Origin: DASXMX01 sp036794395
Lineage (GTDB): Bacteria > Planctomycetota > Phycisphaerae > Tepidisphaerales > Tepidisphaeraceae
Direction: 5' to 3'
NCBI GenBank assembly: GCA_036794395.1
Contig: DAIRGS010000094.1
Location: 1 to 23,167 of the forward strand
DNA: 23,167 nt
Below the pieces are notes generated by a model that was not told where the DNA came from, did not search any database, and was given only the letters and a program-made list of their open reading frames with translations. Below, piece after piece: positions 21,225 through 23,167 of this stretch (within the stretch, counting starts at the first letter, position 1; every line of letters starts with the position of its first letter). The position numbers and the translations under genes are program-made.

Positions 21225-22184
21225 ATGAAATTAGCTTACCTTGCAACCGCGCTGCTGGCCGCGGCCCCGATTGCGCGGGGCCAGGATGCAACTCCCAAGC
21301 CTGTGCCCGCTCCTGCCCAGCAGCGTTCCGCGTCCGATGATGACGCGGCCAATCAGGCGGAGCGGGAAAAAGCGCGGGCGGTGCGGCAGGCCGATGAGGC
21401 GGTTCGCCGGGCGGGGCAAAGTCGGCAATCCACAAATGGTAATTTTGGTGGTAAAGCAGTCTATCCCCCCATAATCGCTGGCCAGCCTCAAAAGGGCGCC
21501 TGGCTCGGCCTGACGGCTTCGCCACCCCCGGCCGCATTGCGTCGTCAACTCAAGGTGCCCGACGGCACAGCTCTGGTTGTTGATTTCGTCCAACCCAAAA
21601 GCCCAGCCGACCAGGCGGGCATCAAGCAATACGATCTGCTGACCAAGCTCAATGACCAGATCCTGATCAACGCCGAGCAGTTGGCCGTGCTGGTGCGGAC
21701 ATTCAAGCCGAACGAGGAAATCCGCCTTACTTATTTCCGCGAAGGCGAACGCCGCACACAGGGTGTTACGCTGGTCGAGCGCGACCTGCCCCCGCTTGAT
21801 GAAATGCAGCTTCAGTTTTTCAACAATAACACGAACCTGCGTTTCGCCCCGACCCGTGTGGCTCCGTTTGGGGATGCACAAAATGCCCCCGGCGCCGCGA
21901 CGAAGGACACGACCGGCGCCAGCCCCCAGGCAAACGCCCACTCGATCACCTGGTTTGATGGTCGGCGTGAAATTGCCGTGAGCCTGTCCGATGACCGTAA
22001 GACCATGACAGTGACCGACAATCGGATCGGCAAGGTGATGTATCAGGGGCCAATCGATTCCGTCGTCGAGCAAACGAGCCTGTCCCGAGAATCACGGGAT
22101 GCCGTCGAGCGGATTCGGACGTTCATCAAGTCTAATTCCAACACCGCCGGTGACGACTCCGCGAAGCCGCCCGCCGGATTTTAA
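21225..22184 (+). CDS. Secreted PDZ-domain protein without protease domain (first of two)
   Basis: A 319-residue exported protein. It has a signal peptide (MKLAYLATALLAAAPIARG, cleavage probably before QDAT) and a charged Ala/Arg/Glu-rich segment (about 37-65). One PDZ domain follows at about 91-185, with the ligand-loop region WLGLTASPPPAALRRQL and the conserved SPADQAGIKQYDLLTKLNDQ. The C-terminal half includes a beta-rich part (WFDGRREIAVSLSDDRKTMT) of unknown fold. No Ser-His-Asp protease domain is present, unlike HtrA/DegP proteins. ATG 21225 is chosen for the signal peptide and for GGGAG at 21214-21218; the frame begins at 21204. It follows the candidate anti-sigma gene by 43 bases. A role in binding envelope protein C-termini is inferred from the PDZ domain. 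Confidence 0.8.
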   Translation: MKLAYLATALLAAAPIARGQDATPKPVPAPAQQRSASDDDAANQAEREKARAVRQADEAVRRAGQSRQSTNGNFGGKAVYPPIIAGQPQKGAWLGLTASPPPAALRRQLKVPDGTALVVDFVQPKSPADQAGIKQYDLLTKLNDQILINAEQLAVLVRTFKPNEEIRLTYFREGERRTQGVTLVERDLPPLDEMQLQFFNNNTNLRFAPTRVAPFGDAQNAPGAATKDTTGASPQANAHSITWFDGRREIAVSLSDDRKTMTVTDNRIGKVMYQGPIDSVVEQTSLSRESRDAVERIRTFIKSNSNTAGDDSAKPPAGF

Positions 22185-22237
22185 AATCGCCGATCCACCG
22201 TCTGATATTGCACGGACATTAGATCAAAGGAGATACG

Positions 22238-23089
22238 ATGAATTCAATGAGCTCCCGCACGGTTGCCGGTTTTGCGCTGTTCGCGATCACTCGCCTCGTC
22301 GCCGGCCAATCCAGCCAGTACACAGTTCGGGTTGAACGCAGTGACGTCCGGCCCGAAATTATCATTCAAGCGTCTCCGCAATTCGAAACTGTTTCACCCC
22401 AGCCCCAAGCCGATCCCCAACCCAGATTTCAGAAAACGCGAGGCACCGTGGTAACGGTGGGGCGGCGCGTCGTCGGCGAGGCAATGGGGCTGTATGTTTC
22501 GCAGGTTCCCCCGGCCATGGCGGCACAACTTCGCCTCAAGCCGCGTACGGGGCTTGTCGTTGAACAGGTTGTTCCGGGGAGCGCCGCCGAGCATGCAGGC
22601 ATCCAGCAATACGATGTGATCAATCGGATTGAAGACCAGCCGGTCGTCGGCCCACAGCAAGTCGAAAAGATCGTGACCGGCCATCAGCAGGGCGAAAGTG
22701 TCGCCGTCGAAGTGATTCGCGAAGGCAAGCACCGAATTCTCAATCTGACCGTTCAGGCTCGGGACGATTCGAAGCAAGACAGCACGACCTACAAGCCCAT
22801 TCCAAAAGTGGATCGTCCGAGTCCGACGTTCGGCTACTCCGTTCCGAACAAAGAGAAGATTGACCGGATGTCCGAGCGTCTGCGCGATGCGATGCAAAAG
22901 GAAGAGCAAAAGCTCGAGGAACTGACAGAAAAGATTCGCGCCGAAGCCGAGCAGGCCAAGCAACAGATCCAGCAGCTCAAAGAGCAGATCCGCCGAGAGG
23001 CTCAGCAGCAGAAAGAACAGATCATGAAGGATCTGAAGAATGACGAAGATCAATCGAATCGTGAGCGCGGGAAAGGTGACGGATTCTAA
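22238..23089 (+). CDS. Secreted PDZ-domain protein with C-terminal coiled coil (second of two)
   Basis: A 283-residue exported protein. The signal peptide ends near GFALFAITRLVAG, before QSSQ. One PDZ domain spans about 82-174 (MGLYVSQVPPAMAAQLRL, GSAAEHAGIQQYDVINRIED). Residues about 206-268 form a long charged coiled coil (RMSERLRDAMQKEEQKLEEL, IRAEAEQAKQQIQQLKEQIR), and the end is very hydrophilic. The AGIxQYD block and domain order match the preceding gene, so the two are paralogues from duplication and divergence. The coiled coil suggests oligomerisation. AAAGGAG five bases before ATG 22238 is a strong ribosome site. There is no protease domain. It ends the cluster visible here, 53 bases after its neighbour. 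Confidence 0.82.
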   Translation: MNSMSSRTVAGFALFAITRLVAGQSSQYTVRVERSDVRPEIIIQASPQFETVSPQPQADPQPRFQKTRGTVVTVGRRVVGEAMGLYVSQVPPAMAAQLRLKPRTGLVVEQVVPGSAAEHAGIQQYDVINRIEDQPVVGPQQVEKIVTGHQQGESVAVEVIREGKHRILNLTVQARDDSKQDSTTYKPIPKVDRPSPTFGYSVPNKEKIDRMSERLRDAMQKEEQKLEELTEKIRAEAEQAKQQIQQLKEQIRREAQQQKEQIMKDLKNDEDQSNRERGKGDGF

Positions 23090-23123
23090 ATGACCGCGCG
23101 CGATTCAGTGCTTTGCATTTAAG

Positions 23124-23142
23124 TGGCACGGGTTTCCAACCC
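23124..23142. repeat. Partial third copy of the CACGGGTT palindrome
   Basis: TGGCACGGGTTTCCAACCC matches the left hairpin in the gcvT-gcvH spacer but loses the final GTG, which reads AAT here, so the stem is incomplete. It lies 34 bases after the second PDZ gene, where it could act as a 3'-end hairpin. The window ends 25 bases later, so a mate copy could lie outside. Confidence 0.65.
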
Positions 23143-23167
23143 AATACCGTTCAACGCTGGATCACGA

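Overview
The window looks like chromosomal DNA of a planctomycete, most likely class Phycisphaerae. Three things suggest this: a secreted protein carrying the planctomycete LEPR-XLL-type motif (LEDRRMLSA), a secreted protein with a VPLP-type C-terminal sorting tail, and an intergenic landscape of dispersed palindromes and heptad repeats in moderately GC-rich DNA. The lineage call is inference; there is no rRNA or other phylogenetic marker here. Ribosome binding sites are strong for some genes and absent for others, and TTG/GTG starts occur.

Layout. (1) 135-5206, plus strand: a TetR regulator, then a translationally coupled RND efflux pair (lipoprotein adaptor and inner-membrane pump), with no outer-membrane channel gene. 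(2) 5313-7819, minus strand: a FAH-family sugar-acid dehydratase followed by 2-oxoglutarate semialdehyde dehydrogenase. Together they fit the last two steps of a non-phosphorylating pentose or sugar-acid route into 2-oxoglutarate. (3) 8223-8945, plus: a secreted CTERM-sorted protein with a clear terminator. (4) 9025-13393, minus: a eukaryote-type UDP-sugar pyrophosphorylase, a small coiled-coil protein, a LEPR-XLL secreted protein and a pyruvate/indolepyruvate-decarboxylase-like ThDP enzyme. (5) 13487-14407, plus: a very short NagA-like deacetylase. (6) 14510-19313, minus: a glycine-cleavage operon gcvT-gcvH-gcvPA-hicB-gcvPB, with palindromic or heptad repeats in two of its junctions and an orphan HicB-like gene inside it. 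(7) 19386-20032, minus: a VapBC-like toxin-antitoxin pair. (8) 20110-23089, plus: an ECF sigma factor, a single-pass membrane protein that is probably its anti-sigma factor, and two secreted PDZ-only proteins.

How the genes fit together. The gcv genes supply the T, H and split P proteins of glycine cleavage; the L protein (lipoamide dehydrogenase) must be encoded elsewhere. NagA and the UDP-sugar pyrophosphorylase both touch amino-sugar metabolism but are not in one operon. The least familiar unit is the ECF sigma / membrane protein / PDZ-PDZ cluster, which looks like an envelope-sensing module without a linked protease domain. All three convergent gene junctions (5207-5312, 8946-9024, 14408-14509) hold a hairpin. 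Two of those hairpins belong to one repeat family, and the ten undetermined bases at 5267-5276 fall exactly in one arm of it.

I found no rRNA, tRNA, CRISPR array, insertion sequence or recognisable riboswitch.
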